DNA of 64,000 nucleotides, from positions 34,657,150-34,721,149 of the forward strand of contig NC_134653.1 in the NCBI RefSeq assembly GCF_030463565.1. The letters are read 5' to 3'. Below the pieces are notes generated by a model. It was not told where the DNA came from, did no database searches, and saw only the letters and a program-made list of their open reading frames with translations. Below, piece by piece: positions 38,842 through 64,000 of the stretch (its first letter is position 1; the number at the start of each line of letters is the position of its first letter). The stretch is from Pelecanus crispus. Its lineage: Eukaryota; Chordata; Aves; Pelecaniformes; Pelecanidae. A program made the translations under genes and the position numbers.

Positions 38842-40079
38842 TTTATTCACCTAGAAACAAAGGGTCAAAAGTCACAGCATGGAAGTTCACTTTATTTTGT
38901 AAACTCATTAAAAAGATGTCCATGTACAAAAGGACATTTTAACAACGTAAATGCAGACAAAGGAAACTATAAAAATTCAACACATAAAAAGTTGAGCTTT
39001 TATTTTCTTTCTGCGTAATCCCTTGCATCTTCCATACCAGTCTGTGCACAACCTTAAGTACAATTGTTAGAATCGTTAAAATTCAAGAGGCTGAACATAA
39101 AACCATTTGCTCTGCTATAGGAATGTGTTGCTGAAAGATACAAACCCTGTAGCATGTTAGCTAGAAGTAAGACACAAGACCGAAGGAACTGGCTGAAAGG
39201 CTTCTAAATTGTGCATCCATCTTCTGAGAATTCAATCTCAGTTTTCTTTCTGCAAATACTTAGAGTATTCCTTAGGGAAGTAACAGCATTGGACTGAACA
39301 GTGCTTTGTCAAAAAGATGTATGTCTCCGTATTGCCCTAATACATCTAATGCAGATTCAAAAATAAAAACATTTCTGAAGTAAAACCATTTCAGTCCCAA
39401 CAAATGTTTATTTTGCACCAAAACTTACAGCAGCTGTATGACAAGCTACTGTGACATATAATGCAGTCTTCAGTATTGGCTACTGACTGCAAGTTTGGAC
39501 TTAAATCCTTGAGACACTGCCAGCGAAAGGTCAATTATAAAACTACGTTTCTTTTTAATCTGAGCTAATCCGCACTTTAATTTGTCCCTGTTTCTCCCCC
39601 CAACATGACTCTCAGGATTGAAAAATTATTCTTGTAACCATTACTTGAGGTTTCTGTAAAATGCTTGCTTTCTGGTGTCCTCAACGTAGGCTTGAGACTG
39701 TTGAGTGTTTCTCTAGATCCACTGGTTCTTCACTAACCAGAGCTTTTTCAGTCAGGAAAAATCCATGTCACATGTGACTCGTTATACTCAATTTCCAAGA
39801 GTTAAGTAAACATCTCGTGATTAACAAAGAGCAACTTGAATGCCTAGAGTTAATACACTTCCAAGATTTGTTTGTCCTCTGCCAGGACTTAGTGCAAGAA
39901 ACGAGCCCCGCCAACATAAGGCACTTACCTACGTTACACGAGAGGGGCAGGGGCGAGAACTCTTGTAACATGCAAGTCTAGTAAGAGTCTCACTGGAGAA
40001 AACACAAGCTCTCGCTGACTCCGGCTGCACTGCCACTTCATTGTGAGCTGCTGTAATGAAGTCTGCTCTGTAACAGGTA
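38842..40079 (-). other. SLC15A4: Probable SLC15A4 3' UTR with candidate poly(A) signals
   Basis: AT-rich minus-strand sequence follows the stop codon without an obvious repeat boundary. AATAAA hexamers on the minus strand lie at 39407-39412, 38999-39004, 38891-38896 and 38842-38847. The last two are the most distal and have U-rich sequence after them. The end point is inferred. Transcript 3'-end data would decide which signal is used. Confidence 0.45.
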
Positions 40080-61032
<20,953 letters not shown>

Positions 61033-61610
61033 CTGGAAAAGATTAAAAGCAAGTCATTCAGTTTCTGAAGAAGATGAAGCCTGTTTATTCAAATTCAATC
61101 AAGTTCAATGCACTGAAGAGTTTAGGTTTAATTTAGAGTCATACTGAAATGATTTCAGTGGTCTGGGCTTAGCATGGTATTTGATGAAATGACACCTTAC
61201 TGAGCTACCCCACTGTATAGTGATCTTACAGAAGTTCAGCACAGGGATAGAAAAGCCATACAATACTAAACCACATAGCTTCCCCACAGAGGTCGATATT
61301 ATTTCTACTGCATTATCTCTGCTTTGGTCATTTCTCTAGACAAAGCTCACTCAGATTAATGTCCCACAGTCAACAGAAGTTGAAATAACTATTTTTTAGT
61401 TTAAAAAAAAAAAATCAATCTACCTAAAAATTCATGTATTAGTAGTATTGCAACAATTGCTTCTGCCAACTGTATACACATAGCAGTTAACCATATTCCA
61501 TTTTCTAAGTCTCAAATGACTACTTGGTAATTAAAGCACAAATGTAAACTTTAACACAGTCCTAACGCCTCTCACCAGAACATAAATTGAAGATTTGCCA
61601 TTATGATCTT

Positions 61611-61629
61611 AAAAAAAAAAAAAAAAAAA
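61611..61629. repeat. Poly(A) run, A19
   Basis: Uninterrupted run of 19 A in SLC15A4 intron 1. No element body was recognised beside it. Confidence 0.95.
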
Positions 61630-62739
61630 TTAAATTTGGGTTGCCTGGGGTGTCACAAGGCCCCAGTAAGCACTTATCCCTCTATTAAGTCAGCACTGTT
61701 CATAGCGCTATTCTTCTCCCTGAAGCTCTCAATGTCTCTCCAGTGAAAGTAAAGGCATCCCTGGCTTATAGAATTATCCTGCACAGTTTTCACCATCACT
61801 CTTTATTCTGTATTGCCTACCATAAATCACCCCATGTTTTGTAATTAAGTCACAGGAACCCAGCATCACTCATAAGATGTGATGTAAGAGAAATTATGCA
61901 AGTCAAAATTTGAAATTCATTAAAAAGATCAATTAGACTATAGAAGAATTCATAATACCAATTCGTCACTGTTTTATGACTGAAAGGCCATTAACAGTGA
62001 CTAGCAAGTCAGTGCCATGCACCAGTCTTGCCGAGTCAGTTGTTTTTGATTTCTAATTGCAAGTTTCTCTTCCTCATTTGCCAGATCTTCAAAAGATCTG
62101 TGTTTAGTTCACAATATGAAAAGCAAGCTATGTCTTGAAAGAAGTTTTTAACATTGTCAGTTCTGATTTACAGCTTCAAGTTTCTCAGTGGTGCACAAAC
62201 CCATCTGTATCATTTAACCAAGCCTAATGAAAGAAATGTTAGGGCATCTATTCCTACACATAGGTAATAGCATTGTTAGGCATTCAGGTAGGTCTGTTAG
62301 CATGTCAAATACAACCCTGGAGCCTAAACCCAAGAAATTCTCCCTTTCCAGTTTCAACTTGGTACTCATTTCCTAATTTTAACAGTCATCACCTGCAGTA
62401 GTGCATCAAGCTACGAATTCCTTCTAGACCCCAAATGGCAGCAGGATATTAGCAAACAATTCCATCGTAAACCCAGTGCTCCAACTTATCTAAAGAGTTA
62501 GCAATCTATTTTATGAAGTTTCCATTTCTTCACCATAAAGTCTACTTCTGCAAGTAAGATGACTTTCCATCCTCCCTCTTACAAATGACCTTGCTCACAT
62601 CTATGCAAAGAAAAGCTGGGAGATGAAAGCAAACTTTGATACAGGTAAGAACAGGGCAAGCACAGCATGATGTGTATCAAGTATTATCCCAGCCTACAAC
62701 CATTAGCTCCTCAAAACTTCCTGAACCAGGGATGGCTTC

Positions 62740-63245
62740 TATCTACTTAATAAATTCCTCTCCATGAACTTGTCCAGCCTGCCTCTGAACCCAGGTCAGC
62801 TTTCAGAATCCATAATATCCTGTGGCAAAGAGTTCCCCAGCTAATACACGGTGGGAAGAACCGCCTCCGTTTGTCTGTTTTGAACCTGCCCTGTACCAGC
62901 CTCACTCGTTTTACCTAGTTCCAGGAAACAACAGAAGACTGCTGAGCTTTATCCCATCCCTGGTCCATTTCCTCCTCTCTCCCCCAACCACTATGTCCAC
63001 AAACCGCCGTCACATCTTCCTTCTAGCCGCCTTTTCAGAGATAGGAAGTTGTAGACTGTTTCATGATTCCTTGCATGGAAACTACTGACCGTGTCTGTGG
63101 CCCTTCCCTGAAACTTCCTTCTCCATCTCCAGTATCCTTTTTGAAAGAGTGACCAAAAAGGAATGCAATGCTCAAGGGACAGACGCACCATAGACTTACA
63201 ATGGAAAGAATCCATTTTCTGCTTCCTTATCAAACTAAAAATCAC
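62740..63245. mobile_element. Old degenerate LINE-like remnant (CR1/L3 type)
   Basis: The text resembles a widespread sauropsid repeat. Its landmarks, in order, are AAGAGTTCCCCAGCTAATAC, CCTCCGTTTGTCTGTTTTGA, TTTTGAAAGAGTGACCAAAA, GGAATGCAATGCTCAAGGGA and CATAGACTTACAATGGAAAG. The assignment to an ancient CR1/L3-type element is from memory of similar reptile sequences. Limits and orientation are uncertain. Confidence 0.5.
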
Positions 63246-63834
63246 ACCACAGCCACGTTTGAAATGCCACTATGGCATTTTATTGACAAACATTAATAAC
63301 TTAATAAAAATCACACTGAACTAGCTGCTGGAATATCTTGTCAGAGTGGAAGAACTCTGAAGATGTCTTACCAAAACCGGAAAACACAACAGAGTCAAAA
63401 GGCAATCCTTGTAGTTCCTTGCAAACATCACATTGGCTGCCCCAAATATTAGCTATATTACATTTACAGTGGACTACTCAAAGTTTCCCCTTGCTGGCTA
63501 TTACTTGAGCTGTGTGACAGCAGAAAATAGATTGGTTTATTCTCTTCCTAAGTAGACGCTACATTCTAATAAGGGACCAAGAAGAAGAAAACCTTGTTAG
63601 AATTCTATTATTTTATTTTTATCAAGGACAAGTATTTTTCATAAAACTGCAGGAATCCTCCTTTTCCCCCTTATGCTTGCATTATTTTCAATCACCCAAG
63701 CAGAAAGAAAAATCAATCACTCCCTCTGCTCAATTTTATCTGTGCTCAAGCATAGCAGCATTCTCCTTGTGGGGCCAACATCACCAGCTTCATTATATTC
63801 TTAACATCCTACCAGCAACTGCAGCAGGAAAATG

Positions 63835-63910
63835 ATGCACGTAAATGGCGCAAGTGTGGTGTGGGTCCTGGATCGAATCTGTTCTGTGGGCTAAGGGTTC
63901 CACATCCCTG
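63835..63910. mobile_element. hAT (Charlie-like) DNA transposon terminus
   Basis: On the minus strand the end reads CAGGGATGTGGAACCCTTAG, then CCCACAGAACAGAT. This resembles the hAT-Charlie terminal inverted repeat (CAGGGGTGGGGAACC...). The partner terminus was not found and may be lost or lie further right. Confidence 0.4.
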
Positions 63911-64000
63911 CACTGAAAGTCAAAATATGTATGTTTAAAAGATTCTGTCCCCATCACAACAAAACAGCTTAAAAACAGTAGTAGTGCCTACAAGGTACGA

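Larger units (their letters stand above)
61033..64000 (-). other. SLC15A4: SLC15A4 intron 1 (3' part)
   Basis: Sequence upstream of exon 2 and running off the window. It is AT-rich, with an A19 run at 61611-61629, an old retroposon remnant near 62740-63245 and a hAT-like terminus near 63910. No CpG-rich first exon or start codon is visible, so exon 1 must lie further right. Confidence 0.8.

Overview
This is nuclear DNA from a bird. It contains a multi-exon vertebrate gene with canonical GT-AG introns, several avian CR1 retroposon tails, old MIR and hAT relics, and no bacterial-type operons. The CR1 tails belong to the form I associate with Neoaves rather than chicken, so a neoavian bird is the best guess. 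That guess rests on memory of repeat families, not on a search.

The one gene I can identify is SLC15A4 (PHT1, the endolysosomal proton-coupled histidine/oligopeptide transporter) on the minus strand. Seven consecutive coding exons, equivalent to exons 2-8 of the mammalian gene, lie at 60737-61032, 59719-59887, 58744-58821, 53750-53918, 49121-49276, 43610-43768 and 40080-40228. Every junction phase agrees. Together they encode 391 C-terminal residues and the stop codon. The GC-rich first exon (start codon and first membrane helices) must lie beyond the right edge. A 3' UTR of about 0.7-1.2 kb is proposed below 40080, with several candidate poly(A) signals.

Roughly 1-38 kb, downstream of SLC15A4, looks intergenic. 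I found no recognisable protein-coding exon there. The neighbour expected from mammalian synteny, TMEM132C, was not seen. The region holds two striking tandem arrays. One is a near-perfect 20-bp satellite (19 units, 18141-18525). The other is a CpG-rich 38-bp minisatellite (15 units, 25778-26346) with a seven-unit higher-order repeat and no stop codons on the plus strand. It also holds CR1 fragments, probable MIR relics, an A/T-rich simple repeat, a well-formed orphan exon (36669-36709) and a 208-codon unassigned ORF (33390-34016).

Base composition changes along the window. The left part is moderately GC-rich with CpG-dense patches (about 25.8-30.5 kb). The SLC15A4 body from about 36 kb rightward is clearly AT-rich. 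I found no evidence for a novel multi-gene system. The most original observations are the higher-order minisatellite and a pair of elements that share a CR1 tail joined to a common non-CR1 body.
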